Below the pieces are notes generated by a model that ran no database searches, was not told where the DNA came from, and saw only the letters and a program-made list of their open reading frames with translations. Positions 33,299 through 44,606 of a stretch of DNA of 64,000 nt are shown here, piece by piece. The position numbers were made by a program, and so were the translations under genes. Source of the DNA: Lithobates sylvaticus (lineage: Eukaryota; Chordata; Amphibia; Anura; Ranidae); contig CM053028.1 in the NCBI GenBank assembly GCA_028564925.1, positions 368,357,902 through 368,421,901 of the forward strand, written 5' to 3'. Each line of letters begins with the position of its first letter. Within the stretch, counting starts at the first letter, position 1.

Positions 33299-33655
33299 GG
33301 TTAATATTCAAATAGTGCAGAACAATCAACCTTAAAGCAACATTGTTTGAACAAACGACAAATATAAAATAAAAAATAACCAGTGTGCTGGAAAAAATAA
33401 CCAGTGTGTGATTTAAAAAGTCGCCATTTTAAATTTGCTACATGTATCAGCAATTGTTGGGAAGGAGCATGGAATCTCTGGAGTAACCAATAAACAATAT
33501 GGCACAGATCAATACTAGAGGACATCCAGGCTCTGTCTTAAATAAAGTCCAATGACCTATGACAAAACATGTAGGGGCGGGGCCTATGATGTAATTACAC
33601 ACACCCAGAAGTGCATTGACTATTATTCTGATTTACTGATCTGAAATCTTCTTAA

Positions 33656-34148
33656 AGCGGAGTTCCACTGTTTTGTACGTTTATTAAAAGTCAGCAGCTA
33701 CAAAAAGTGTAGCTGCTGACTTTTAATAAACAGACACTCACCTGTCCCATGGTCCAGCGATATGGCCACTCAAAGCCTGGCTCCTTCCCCCTCTCCACGG
33801 TGCCCTCATTACTACTTTGGGCACCCAGCTGTGACAGCTTGCGGCTTCACGCACTGCACATGCGCGAGTCACCCAAGCTCTCCTAGAGTCCAGGCAATCT
33901 TCTGGGACCTGTGACGTGTCCCAGCAGATTCTAGAGAGGGAGGGGCCACCTACGGGGAGAGTTGGAGTCGACTAGATGGCGAGACAGCGGAAGAAGGAAG
34001 TGGGACAGGAAGTACCTGTCAAAACCAGGTACCCACTCCCCCCACCACCAACAAAAATGACATGCCAAATGTAAGGGGAAATGTAAGGGCATGTAAGGGG
34101 ACAAGGAGTGCTTAAAGCAGAAGTTACACTTTTGATTGGAACTCCACT
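33656..34148. mobile_element. TTAA-target MITE (Kolobok/T2-like)
   Basis: TTAA (33652-33655) then AGCGGAGTTCCACTG; right GGAACTCCACT then TTAA (34149-34152). An internal hairpin AAAAGTCAGCAGCTAC / GTAGCTGCTGACTTTT at 33686-33731 is shared with 39297-39794 and 48385-50723. Confidence 0.8.
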
Positions 34149-34340
34149 TTAAGGGGTAATACTGTTTTCTATGCTTTTATGCTGTGGTGATCCTGACTTT
34201 AAAGTGCACTAGTGAGTGCATATTGTTTATTAATAGAGAATTATTTTAATGAAACAGTAAGCAAGATCTAAGTGTTACTTACATTTGTGTGCAAAGTACT
34301 GCAGTCTTTTGCTGGGAGGAGGTGGATATTCTCAACTTAA

Positions 34341-34735
34341 AGGCTAAGTTCAGTTTAGTTTTTTCTAAATTCCAGCCCCCGATGTACCAATATAGCATTA
34401 ATGTACTTATTTTTCAAAAATAAAACAGCTTTCCAAGTATTCTACACACACTTACCCCACTCTCTTCATAGCCGTTTAAAAACATTGCTGAATTACTTCT
34501 GCCTTACTTCCTGGACAGACTTTAGGTCATGTGTCCTGACCTAAAGCCTATCTAGGAAGTAAGGCAGAAGTAATTGAGTAGTGTTTTTAAACAACTATGA
34601 AGAGAGTGAGGAAAACATTTGTAGAATAAATGGAAAGCTGTTTTATTTTTTGCAAAAGAAGTACATTATTGCTATATTAGTACATAGGGGGGGGGGGGCT
34701 GGAATTTAGAAAAAAAGGTGAACAAAAGGTGAACT
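34341..34735. mobile_element. Full-length hairpin MITE, TTAA target
   Basis: TTAA (34337-34340) then AGGCTAAGTTCAG; right GGTGAACT then TTAA (34736-34739). Nearly the whole 395 bp is an inverted repeat: TTCTAAATTCCAGCCCCC is mirrored at the right end and TACTTCCTGGACAG at the centre. A run of 12 G lies at 34687-34698. Confidence 0.8.
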
Positions 34736-34967
34736 TTAAGGTGACTCAGTCCTGACTCATGGGAGCAAGTAAAATAAGCCCCTTAAATGGGCACACATAG
34801 GTTTTCAGATTTTTTTTAATGAAATATGTTGTGATAATATTAATTTAAGCGGTGTTACCAATATTTTCCATTAAACTGGTTATTTTATAGTTTTTCATTT
34901 TATTTTGTGGTTTGTTGCTGTAAGGTTGATTGTGTGGCACTATTTGAATATTAACTACCGGTATTTG

Positions 34968-35276
34968 ATTGACTATGGGAACACGTGTCAGTGCAAGCTT
35001 CAATCTACACATATCAATATAGATTTGTAGTGGGGATTACACATTGGTGGTTATTGCGCAGAGGGCATTTCTAATTGGTTTGTAACTTTTGTTATTCCTA
35101 ACAAACAATAAGAGGCTAGGGGTTCAGTGCTTCCTTTCAAGATGAATGAGATGAAGGAGATGATGCACGTCAGCAGTGGTTTACAGATTGGGCATAAAAA
35201 CCCACTTGGTCTGTGTTAAGAAGTGTATTGATTCTATTGTTCAATCAAAATCCCACCTAGAAATTTTACATCTATG
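34968..35276 (-). pseudogene. Ancient L1: RT fragment with DQVGF block
   Basis: Minus-strand text reads INTLLNTDQVGFYAQSVNH at about 35190-35245, matching the L1 RT motif HxDQxGFIPxRQ. The remainder is too decayed to read confidently. Confidence 0.65.
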
Positions 35277-35280
35277 TTAA

Positions 35281-35494
35281 AGTGGAAGTAAACCCTCCTA
35301 TCGTTTTCAGCCAAGGAAGCTGCCATCTTTGCCTCTGTTTAATCTTCAACTGCCACGGTGCTGCACATGTGATCCGTTATGACACCAGCCATTGGATGGT
35401 TTGACTGTTTGGTTGAGAGCACAGCCAATGTGCAGTTAGCATTCACGGCATGCCTTTTTTTTTAGACTGTTAAATCGATGGGTTTACTTCCGCT
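35281..35494. mobile_element. TTAA-target MITE (Kolobok/T2-like)
   Basis: TTAA (35277-35280) AGTGGAAGTAAACCC at left; GGGTTTACTTCCGCT TTAA (35495-35498) at right. It interrupts the ancient L1 between two consecutive RT blocks. Confidence 0.85.
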
Positions 35495-35498
35495 TTAA

Positions 35499-36215
35499 GT
35501 AATCTGTTAAGTAAGGGGATGGGCTGGAAGTTGGGCAAACTAGTCTTATGTTTTATTTTTATCATAGCTATAGATGCAGTTAAGGTATCTCAAACTAAAC
35601 TCAAAGATAACACTGGAGACCATACATAAACTGTGGAGTTTAATAGTTAAAAATAGTCCAGTTTACAGCAGAAAGCCATGGTGTTTTGGTGTACAAAGCC
35701 TTACTCAAAGCTCATATCTTGACCTAAATGCTCATCGTCCTAAGGATTAGATAATAATTTAGAATGGGGCAAGAATTTGCGAGTATTGTTTTGAAATATG
35801 AGGTTGTAAAGTCATCAGGGTAAGGGCACCTATTAAATTTTAAGGTTTTGATGGCAAATTATACTTTGAATACAGTAACTGGGGATTCCATGGTATGCTA
35901 TCAGGGTTTCGGGATCCTCAGAAAAAGGAGGTAAGAGAGGTGTTAAGTTGTTGTATCTATTTATGAAACTCAGCAAGGATTTTTGTTAGGTCGCTTGATA
36001 GGCCATGCACTGCAATATTAAGGCAGATATGACAAGGGGATCAGGCCTATGAATCCGACTGATTAGTCAGGGGTCCGGTTTATTTTCCTTGATGTAAAAA
36101 TTGTTTTTAGACCATCTAATTTGATTTTCAGCAAGATCTGTTAAACATAATGTTAACAGAGTTTGCTGCTTTTTAAGTTGTGGAATAGGGATCTTTTAAA
36201 ATTGTGTTGACAGTG
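35499..36215 (-). pseudogene. Ancient L1: endonuclease-RT linker and first RT blocks
   Basis: Minus strand reads NQIRWSKNNFYIKENKPD, then FINRYNNLTP, then PYPDDFTTSYFKTILANSC, then NFQPIPLLN. These match the L1 linker (FYxKxNKP), the PGPDGF block and the FRPISLxN block in order. Frames shift repeatedly. Confidence 0.8.
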
Positions 36216-36222
36216 AGCTATA

Positions 36223-36469
36223 AGGCTGGGTTCACACCAATCGAATTGGATGCAGGTTTCCCCAAATCCAATTCGCATGACAGGAGACTGTGACTGGCTC
36301 TCAATAGAGCCGGTTCACACACCTCTGGGGCGGCCGTGGTCCGTACTGGAAAAAGGGTTCTGTGCATCTTTGGCTCAGTTTCACGTCTGAATTCAGGCAA
36401 AATTTGGAAACTGATTCACCCCTGAAATGGAGAACAGGAACGCACCGGACTCCTGCTGTGAACCTGGCA
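36223..36469. mobile_element. MITE, GGCTGGGTTCACACT family
   Basis: AGGCTGGGTTCACACC at left; CTGTGAACCTGGCA at right. TA at 36221-36222 and 36470-36471. It lies between the endonuclease and linker parts of the ancient L1. Confidence 0.75.
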
Positions 36470-36599
36470 TAAGAGGCCCGAAAGTCTTTGATGCGAGTCA
36501 GCTTTTGTTTTGATTTTTTTGGGGGTTTTTTTGGTACTTTAATTGGATAAGTTTATCTTTAATCACCACCTTATGAGCATTCTATAAGGAAGCTGAAGA

Positions 36600-36835
36600 C
36601 AATGATATGCTTCCCACGTGAGGTATGCAGTTAGAAAGGATTGCACTTGTTCACCAAGATGCCTTGTTGTTTAGTGGGTGCATTTGCAGTATAAATTGGA
36701 AGGTAAGCTGTGTAAAAATACCTGGGGTAGGAAGACTTGTGTTAAATGTGTTCCTTGCAAATAAATTATATCTGCATATATGGACCCCAAGAGAATGTCA
36801 GCACTGAATATTCAAAGGGAGTGCATTCAAAGCCA
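36600..36835 (-). pseudogene. Ancient L1: endonuclease N-terminus
   Basis: Minus strand opens MALNALPLNIQC, then NLFARNTFN in frame-shifted pieces. This resembles the L1 ORF2 start (SLNVQGLN, then LQETHF). Weak on its own, but placed exactly where the element order predicts. Confidence 0.45.
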
Positions 36836-37097
36836 TAATTGGCAATGATAAGAAATTGAAGCTTTGAAATAATTGTATAGTCAGCAGGAGGGTGTGGGCC
36901 TCTTTGCAGGTGCAGAGGGACACAGGGTGGGATGTTGAGGATGGTATGGGCAGATTGGAGAGAGTAGCAAGAAATCATATAGAAAAAGAAATTGAAGAAA
37001 GAGAAAGAAAGCAAGTAAAAATGTAAAGAACATTGAGGCTGTACTGCCACAGAAACAATGGCAGTCCAGAAGTGGTCACCATATCTTTGGACAACAC

Positions 37098-37416
37098 TTG
37101 GGGATCTATTTATAAAAAAAATGCTGTGCAAATGTCAACATTTCTGCAGCTGTTGCAAATAATCCCTGTAATGAGCATGATATGTGTAAAATGTAATTTT
37201 CTATTTATTTTCTGATTGTCTGTTCCATCTAGTAGTACTGATGTGGTATTTTGCTGAAATCAGGAAAATACCACATTATGATATTATGTGTATATGGCCA
37301 TCACAGGAAATAAAAAAAAGACATTTCACCCATATTAGACACATTACTAAGAATATTTGTGGTGGCTGAATGCTGAGACATTTGCACAGCAAATCTTTGC
37401 ATAAATAGACCCCTTG
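37098..37416. mobile_element. Small inverted-repeat MITE, GGGGATCTATTTAT ends
   Basis: CTTGGGGATCTATTTAT and GCTGTGCAAATGTC at left are mirrored at right as GACATTTGCACAGC and ATAAATAGACCCCTTGG. Non-coding, about 320 bp, with a complementary centre (GTGGTATTTTGCTGA / GAAAATACCAC). Confidence 0.7.
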
Positions 37417-37639
37417 GTGACATTGGTGTTGACACCATTGATAGATTTAAGCATCTACATTCTTGAGGGGGAGGGGGTGGGTTAAGCAGTACAGTCAACC
37501 TGAGTTTAGTACCAGTAGGAGAGCTTTCCTGAACTTCTATCATAGTCATAGCCCTATCCAACGAAAAAAAAAAGTTACAATGAATAACAGTGTAGCAAAA
37601 TTGCTAAGGTTGACTCCAACATAGGGCAGATTGCCACAA

Positions 37640-37900
37640 TACACCAGACCACAACAATAGTAATATAGGGTAGTAGAAATGCTCTGTAGTGTTTCAACAT
37701 AAGGCTTGAGGGACCCATGTTTTCGAATTGTGGGGGGCACCAAATCAGCAAAAATGTGGTAATGATGGCCTTGAAAAGGCAGAATATTCTTCTTATGGGT
37801 GAAACTGTCTCTTCTTTTTTCTATAATAGTGCAATTTCACTATTAAATAACAGGGGGTTCCTTGGGGTTGACATTGTGTCAGCATTTTTGCATCCTCTAA
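37640..37900 (-). pseudogene. Ancient L1: ORF1 C-terminal domain
   Basis: Minus strand contains KKNILPFQGHHYHIFADL and PPTIRKHGSLKPYVETLQS. This fits the ORF1 consensus (Y/FxGxxIxIFxDLSxxTLxxRRxLKPxxxxL). The N-terminal half is not recognisable. It is the 5'-most surviving part of this element. Confidence 0.7.
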
Positions 37901-37910
37901 ATTGGAGTAG

Positions 37911-39290
37911 AGCACTTTTGTGTTGGTGTCCAGGAAATTCAAATGACAGTAGAAAGCTGATGCTGTATGCAACTCAAGTCGGCAAATATATTACCCATAA
38001 ACTGAGTGTATAGCATCTATTGCTACAGTTTTGGATAGCCAGGTTATTGAAAGCTGTTATATGACAGGCTTCTCTGGTGTAACACACACTGTTGATTTAG
38101 GAACTATAATAATAGCAACAAATTTAATTAACAAAGTGACAGCTAGTCAGCCAATAACAACAAAGGCACAACCAGCTAATTTACATGATATTTATATTTC
38201 AATTTCCATGTAAAAAAAAAAAAAAAAAATTATAAATGAAAACATTCATGAAACAAACTATATTTAAAAGAGACCTATGTGTATTCCATAAAATAAAATT
38301 GGTCGGAAATCAGCTAAATGATTTTCAACCTGCCAGTTAACAGAGATGCAATAACTAATAACTAAGCTAAACATTAGATTGCTTGAATAAACATGTTGCC
38401 ATGTATACAAATATTGTATGATCATATAGATCTTTATCCAATGGAAATTTTTACATAATTTTCCCATACAGTACATACTCAGCATCTTTTCTCACTTGCT
38501 TATCTGCTCATCTCAAGTTCAAACATACCTGTAAAAAATATAGTACAGCACTACTCTATAAACTTTAAAATCATTAATATTAAAACAATGTACAATTATT
38601 GTGATTTGGGTTCCCGGTAAGGTATACTAAAACCAATTCATGCCATGAAAAACAGTTTTTCTTCTGAAATCATTTATTTGATAATTAAAAAAATGATAGC
38701 ATTTTGTTTGGTTTTGGCTTTGTATCTATCACAGCAGGTCCCTATGGCCCAGAAATCATCTCTCTTGAAATATAAGGGTTTAATAGAGTTTCAGCAAGTC
38801 TTCAAACAGATGGTGGGGAAGGTTCTGTCAACATTGGCAGTAATTACTGGAAAACAGAGATACTTGTCATACTGATAGGTCCTTGGAGACTCGTTCAGAG
38901 CAATGGATAACAGCTAGAAATGAAACGGCTAAAGTAGACAGTTTATTTTAGTTGATCGTCATCAGAGCTCCTTAAAGACATGTGGGCCCAGGGCAAAGCA
39001 TACTGTAGTGGGCCTTTAACATCTTTGTAAACCAAGATTTATGTTATACAGTTCAAAGTAATAGAACATGCTAGTGACACTATCAAGTTTAATATTTCTG
39101 TAGGGAATACCATGAGCCTGTCAAATTCAATTTTTTTTAGAGCCATTTATTTTCATCAGTAGGATAGCAAGGATTCAGGAAAATATTATATTTGTTTAAA
39201 TTGTTCAAGGATAATTTTGATTATGTTGATCATGCTTGGGTTTCTAAATACATCAGAAGGCTTAAATTGGAGCTCATGCACAGTTTCTCA
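37911..39290. other. No gene recognised
   Basis: AT-rich sequence with an A run at about 38212-38228. A 76-codon frame at 38645-38875 shows no known motif. Confidence 0.45.
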
Positions 39291-39296
39291 ATTTAA

Positions 39297-39794
39297 TTGT
39301 TTCAGCTGTAAAAAATTTTTTTTTAAAAGTCAGCAGCTAAAAAAAAAAGTAGCTGCTGACTTTTAATAAAGAGACTTACCTTTCCAGGGCGCCCGCGAAG
39401 TCGGCCGCCGAGGCCAACATGTCCCTCGGCTCTCGGGTCCCAGCGCCGCCATTCTCACTAAGGGAAACAGGCAGTGGAGCCTTGCGGCTTAACTGCCCAT
39501 TTCCTACTGCACATGCGCGAGTCGCACAGCGCTTTGTGAATGGGACGCGCTGTGTTAGGGAACACACAGTTCCCAGAACACAGCGCGCCCCATTACCCAG
39601 AAGACAACGCGGAGGAGGAGAGAAGACCGAAGAAGACTGAAGATCACCGCAGAGTAGGAAGGAGGCAGATTAGGAAGACTGCCTAGCAACAGGGATTTCT
39701 GGTAAGGTAAAAAAATTATTTTTTTCAAATGTTTTTTTTTCTATTTTTTTAAGAATATTAATGCTCTTTTTTTTTTTTAGGGTGGCCCTCCACT
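39297..39794. mobile_element. TTAA-target MITE (Kolobok/T2-like), left end worn
   Basis: Internal hairpin AAAAGTCAGCAGCT / AGCTGCTGACTTTT near 39327-39365, a GC-rich middle, then GGGTGGCCCTCCACT followed by TTAA (39795-39798). The left TTAA is uncertain. Near the right end this copy reads AATATTAATGCTC, which is the uninterrupted version of the site filled at 48754-50693. Confidence 0.75.
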
Positions 39795-39798
39795 TTAA

Positions 39799-40090
39799 AC
39801 ACTCTATTGCTCACAAGTAACTTGGGTGGTTCTCTAACTTGGTGAGCCTGCAGAAAATTACCTTTAAGCATTTGTTGCTATAACTATACAACTGAAGACA
39901 TCATAAGATAGTGAAATGATAAGCTATGGTGCGACTTTTCTACTGGGTGTCTGTAATCATTTAAGTTCTTGTTTAAAGGATTTTTAATTATAGATACTGT
40001 AAGTGACATGGAATTATGCTAGGAGGTTAGCTTGTTAAAAAAATGTGTTTGATTTTCACCATGAGCTTCTGAACTGCACAGTTACTGTAT
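39799..40090. other. No gene recognised
   Basis: Unique-looking spacer. Confidence 0.4.
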
Positions 40091-40096
40091 TATTTT

Positions 40097-40960
40097 AGGG
40101 CTTGTTTACACTTGCCTCAAAATGTGTCTTTAGAAAATGACCCTGAATGCCAATCAAAGCACCTGTCACTAAATAAAATGGTTACCTTACTGTCCTGTTC
40201 ACATGTTGTGTTTGCTTTGCTTCAAAAATTATACCCCGTGTCACTTTCTCGGTTCTTCAAATCGTAAATCGGCAGTCACTTTCAGTTCATGTGTATATCT
40301 TCTGGAAGTGTCTGGTTCAGACATCCCTTCTAGTACGCAGTGTGGAGCAGCAGGAAAGTGAGCAGGGTCCAGACTGGAGCAGAGCACCTAGACAACAGCA
40401 CACGCAGTGTGCAACATGGGAGTGCTATGGCAGAAGGTAAGTGGGGACTGGAGAGAGAGAGGACTGAGTGGCAGAGGATCAGCAGAGATGGGGGACCAGA
40501 GCAAGAGAAACTATCAGATATCACATGTGGTGAACAGCATGGAAGCAATGTAGTAGAAGGTGAGCAGGCACGGAGAGGGAGGAGGATCAGCAGAGCTGGG
40601 GGTTACTACTGACGGGGGGGATCAGTAAAGCTATAGCTACTACTGAGTGGGACATCAGCAGAGCTGGGGGTACCACTGAGCAGGGAATCTTCTGAACAAG
40701 GTTACTAATAAGCTGTGGATCTGCTGAACAGGGGTAATAATGAGCGGGGGATCTTCTGAGTGGGGGTACTACTGAGCCAGGGTTTTACTGGGGCCCTTTG
40801 AAACAAATAAAATATCAACACACATGGCATTTTCCAAGCTTCATTAAAGCTTCAAAAAAGCATCACTGATCAGAATCACAGAAACATCAAAAACACATCA
40901 AAAAAGTATGTTGTAGGCATTTTATTGTGTTAAGGCTGAAACAAGTGTAAAGGAGTATAT
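40097..40960. repeat. Tandem-rich repeat, possible MITE
   Basis: Starts GGGCTTGTTTACACTTG and ends with a loose inverse (AAACAAGTGTAAAGGAG). Between 40330 and 40620 a unit of about 125 bp (GAAGGTAAGTGGGGACTGGAG and variants) occurs about twice. From 40600 to 40800 a 35-40 bp unit built on GAGCGGGGGATCTTCTGAG is repeated. Frames here are products of the tandem structure. Confidence 0.5.
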
Positions 40961-41459
40961 TCACTGAATACAGCCAATCCAACAGCACATATACTATGGT
41001 TATTTAATCAGTCCAGCCAAAAATATATATTAGATTCATTTTTAATAGATTAAATAAGCTTCATATGTAAACTACACCAGCTGTATATAGATTTTCTTTG
41101 AAATCACAAAAGAAATGTAACCAGTCATGTACTGCAAGCTGCACATAGTTCATGTCTAGCCTTTACTTTATAATTTGCCAAAATTAAAAGTAAAACATGG
41201 ACAATTCGGTAGTAACCAGTTTGTATGGATTGAGGACAAGGAGATTTGGGAATCCTGAAATAATTTCAAGCCTCACAATTAGGTATGAGTTGAACATACC
41301 TGGCTTTAGTTCAAGGAGGGTTTAGGAAACATTACGGATGTTCAGGTGCCAAATCTGAATCCCACTGGGAGCAGAATGTTAAAAAAATAATATTGCCCTT
41401 TTCAAGGGCTAATAGGCAAGGGATTGTTAAACGAATTGCATTGGGGGCTGGACAATGTC

Positions 41460-42395
41460 CTAGGAAATAGGAACCAAGGTAAAACATTTTTTTTTACAGA
41501 ATTTGGTTCTGTGGGAGCAGCGGTTATAATATTGCTTGAAGGACAACATTAAAAAATGATAATCCTTTAAATAACATGCCTGAAGGATGACCTGAATGTG
41601 CCTGTGAATTGTCACATCTGTGTGACGTATACAATCTACTACAGCATAACTGACATTTACAAGAAACAAAAATGCTGTTTAAATCACAGGTAAATGACAG
41701 CTCCGGGCTACTTTAATCTGTTGGTAAAGAAAAAGACTGGGGATACTCTTAATCTATACCAGACCCTTATCCTAGGGTCATCTATACCAGACCCATTGCC
41801 ATGATGTCACTGACTAAATATGGTCATGTCCACATTTGGTCAATGATGTCACCAGGCAAACCCCACACATTTGTTTGCATTTATTGTCAGGGGCTGAGAG
41901 ATGTCTTTCATGGTGAGGGAGAGATAGAAGCAGAGCAGATCATGTAGGTGGGTGTTGCTCATTGTTATTGATGAGAACCTGGATCACTGGACAATATCAT
42001 TGACAATGGATTTACATTGTGGGACTTTTATTTTCTTTAATAAAAACAGTGCCAATGTGTTCATTTGTTTTTTACTTTTTTTGTGAGAATGAGTAGGGGT
42101 ATGTATTCACATGGGGAGGTAGTATCTTGGGTCCCCTTTATTGTTAAAGGGGGCTTGCAAATTCTGATAAGTCCCTGTCTGCAGACCCCTGCAACCACTG
42201 AGCCACAGTTGTGGGTAGGTGGCCCTTGTCCTCATTAACATAGGAACAAGGTGTTTTGCCAAGGGAGTCACCCCTGCAAAGGTTCCCCCCCCCCCCCCCC
42301 CCCCATGCTTAGTGCATATGGCCTGATATGGTTCAGGAGATTGGCGCATGGTCATTCCCCCTCCTTTTCTGGTCAGCTAAGCTGCATGCTTGGAT
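41460..42395 (+). repeat. Decayed hAT-internal arm plus shared cassette block
   Basis: 41460-41750 parallels 51850-52090 (GGAGCAG-GATTATAATATTGCTT, then TAATCCTTTAAAT). 42020-42110 parallels the arm end of the second palindrome (TTTAATAAA, then GTAGGGGTA). 42146-42395 is the cassette block GATAAGTCCCTGTCTGCAG with a run of C at about 42287-42304. This ties the hAT to the palindromic cassettes. Confidence 0.6.
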
Positions 42396-42519
42396 CAAGG
42401 TCGGTGTGAATATTGCTCACACTTTTTTTTTACACAATCCCTGCCCCTTTGATTAAATGCCGCCATCAACTGAGAATCCCCGTCTAACAGCTGAATGGAC
42501 CAGGTCAGTATGGTAGTAA

Positions 42520-42690
42520 TACTGCTGCTAAATGTGTCACTTCAGGAGATCTTGTAAGCCTGGGTACCTGATCAAGAACCGCTGCACCACCAAATTCAGG
42601 ACAGGTGCCAAACATGGAACATGGGTCACGTGTCCCTGTCAGAGGGCGGAGAGAAGGTTGGTGCCATTGTCACATACAACCATTCTTGGC
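42520..42690 (-). pseudogene. hAT transposase catalytic-domain remnant
   Basis: Minus strand reads QPRMVVCDNGTNLLSAL, one TGA, then QGHVTHVPCLAPVLNLVVQ. hAT transposases have D-N-x-x-N with a catalytic Asp, then C-x-x-H and a LxLVV segment. Here the His of C-x-x-H is Pro. Only one stop breaks about 50 codons, so this block is less decayed than the ancient L1. The minisatellite begins directly upstream of it in the reading direction. Confidence 0.75.
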
Positions 42691-42694
42691 TGGC

Positions 42695-43160
42695 TGTACC
42701 CGCACCACCAGAGAGTCACGCTGTAACCCGCACAAACAGAGACAACCCCACTGTACCCACACCACCAGAGAGAGCCACACTGTACCCGCATCACCAGAGA
42801 GCCACGCTGTACCCACACCACCAGAGTGCCACGCTGTACCCGGACCACCAGAGAGAGCCACTCTGTACCCCACCACCAGAGAGAGCCACGCTGTACCCGC
42901 ACCACCAGAGAGAGCCACGCTGTACCCGCACCACCAGAGAGAGCCACACTATATCACACCACCAGAGAGCCACGCTGTACCGCACCACCAGAGGGAGAGA
43001 GAGCCACGCTGTACCAGCACCACCAAAGAGCCACAAGAGCCATGCTGTACCATACCACCAGAGAGAGCCATGCTGTACCACACCACCAGAGAGAGCCACG
43101 CTGTATCGCACTACCAGAAAGAGGGGGCCATGCTGTCCCAGACCACCAGAGAGAGCAGGT
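42695..43160 (+). repeat. Minisatellite inside the hAT gene
   Basis: About 17 imperfect copies of a unit near 27 bp: CACCAGAGAGAGCCACGCTG plus TACCCGCAC. Units vary by loss of GAGA or CGC. Several frames stay open through it only because the unit length is near a multiple of three. Confidence 0.9.
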
Positions 43161-43235
43161 CAGTGTTACTGGGCAGTGTGGGCACAATAGGAGACAAACA
43201 GTACTAGCATTTTATGGCCACAATAGGACCGGGAC

Positions 43236-43304
43236 ACTGTAATATAAAGGGGACTGCAATTACAGTGCCCCTTTACAGTGCAGTTCCCTTTATATCACAG
43301 TGTG
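43236..43304. repeat. Stem-loop
   Basis: CACTGTAATATAAAGGGGAC is mirrored with few mismatches by TTCCCTTTATATCACAGTG, with a shorter inner stem TACAGTGCCCC / loop. Confidence 0.6.
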
Positions 43305-43379
43305 GAGGACCGACAGCAGCCACCCCTGCAAATGTCTACCGACAACTCCCCCCCCGGTCCCTGGAAAAGTTGGCTGCTC

Positions 43380-43740
43380 AGTCTAAAATGCCCAGGCCTA
43401 TTTTTTGGCCCAGTCCGGGCCTGTCTATTGCTATACCTTCATTCCTCTCAGTGCAGGTTTTTGAGAGGACTGGAGGTATAATAGGGTTGAAGATTCCAGA
43501 GGAGCACGGAGAAGTCTGACTTTTTCTATGATGTGGGTCTTTCAAGTGCTGTTGCCAATGGACTGCATGGCAGGTCGTCATATGTCTTGTCAAGCAAGCG
43601 GTGCCAAAACGGCTGCTCTTCTAGCCACGCTTGATCCGCTTCAGACATATGTTGCAAACAGCAACGGTGCGATCTGTTGCACACGTGTCCAAAAAGGCCC
43701 ATACCAAGGAACCTTTAAAAGTCAGCATGCAGTCAGCAGC
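43380..43740 (-). pseudogene. hAT transposase N-terminus with BED zinc finger
   Basis: Minus-strand frame from about 43724: SLVWAFLDTCATDRTVAVC, then CNICLKRIKRG, one TAG, KSSRFGTACLTRHMTTCH. It has the BED pattern: aromatic W/F start, C-x2-C (CNIC) and H-x4-H (HMTTCH). After the finger the frame continues (WQQHLKDPHHRKSQ) to 43378. BED fingers bind DNA and are the usual N-terminal domain of hAT transposases. A single in-frame stop interrupts it. Confidence 0.8.
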
Positions 43741-44382
43741 GTCCTGCACCTGTGGAGCTCTGCGGTGTGATGCAATAGGGTGGCTGCCCATAAGCTGCCC
43801 CCTAGAGGAAATCCTGCCTTGGAGTTGTGCCTCCTCCTCTTATTTTCTCTCAGGCACCAAAGTACAGTCAGTGACCTCATCGTCCCCTTTCCTTCTCGTC
43901 ACTGGAGCAAACTTGGCAGTATGCTGCAGCTGGGGGAACATGACTGCCAGTTTCTTGTCCTTCTGTGGCACCCCCTCTCTCTAGGCTCACGTTACTCGTT
44001 TCCTCAACCTGTGAACAAACATCAGAGCCTTCAAATTGCTATGCATCTTCCAGCAGCATATAACCGACACTGTGGTCAAATAATTCTGGGGACTCCTCCG
44101 TGCATGATGGTGGGGCTACAGAAGGAGTGACTTCGTTATCCACTCCACCAACGCTTCTGCATGTTGTGGATTAATAACACAGCAGCAGAAAAAAAAAAGG
44201 ACAAGTGTGCCCCACGGCCACCTGCAGAGGATGCACCATGTCCACGACAACCACTGTTGACTGTAGACACAGAGGCTGCTTGCCCTCTTTTAGTGGCCTG
44301 TGAGCGTCTGCCTCTCCTTGGTGGCCTTCCTTATTTTTTGTTTTGCAACACCACACCATACTGTATTATATACTGTGTACAC

Positions 44383-44552
44383 TGCCTGCAGTGTATTAGA
44401 AACAGTACACCAACGACTGCACTGTAGAAGATATAGGCTACACTGAATAAAGATATATATATATATATATATATATAAATGCCCCGCCTGAAGTGTATTA
44501 GAAATCGTACACCACCAAATGCACTGTAGATACAGGCTACATTGAATGCAGA

Positions 44553-44603
<51 letters not shown>
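44383..44603 (+). repeat. Two tandem units, each ending in an AT microsatellite
   Basis: GCCTGCAGTGTATTAGAAAC to the first (AT)n at 44450-44476, then GCCTGAAGTGTATTAGAAAT to the second (AT)n at 44555-44603. The units are about 100 bp and some 80% alike by eye. The Tc1 sits in the second AT run. Confidence 0.8.

Positions 44604-44606
<3 letters not shown>

Larger units (their letters stand above)
33303..34963. mobile_element. Element with about 70-bp inverted ends, holding two MITEs
   Basis: ATTCAAATAGTGCAG and CAATCAACCTTAAAGCAAC at the left are mirrored by GTTGCTGTAAGGTTGATTG and CACTATTTGAATATTAA at 34914-34963. The similarity continues inward through AAAATAACCAGT. The interior holds MITEs at 33656-34148 and 34341-34735. 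No transposase frame. It sits next to a TTAA shared with the previous element. Confidence 0.65.
29144..37900 (-). mobile_element. Ancient L1 on the minus strand, split by at least six insertions
   Basis: Reading downward in coordinate, L1 parts appear in correct order: ORF1 C-terminal domain (37640-37900), start of endonuclease (36600-36835), endonuclease-RT linker and first RT blocks (35499-36215), RT DQVGF block (35100-35276), RT GTRQG and ADD blocks (31584-32075), ORF2 C-terminus and 3' UTR ending in CAATAAAAATTATTG (29144-29740). All pieces share orientation and heavy decay. The gaps are occupied by MITEs, TTAA elements and a palindromic cassette. One old L1 is the simplest account. Confidence 0.8.

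Noticed and set aside
42695-43160. CRISPR-like array of regular repeats
   Set aside because: Repeats are contiguous without unique spacers and vary in length, and the context is vertebrate. It is a minisatellite.
42605-43242. Long overlapping frames (up to 200 codons, PPERATLYP-type repeats) on both strands
   Set aside because: They are translations of the 27-bp minisatellite, which keeps several frames open by unit length. The real coding remnant there is the minus-strand hAT block.
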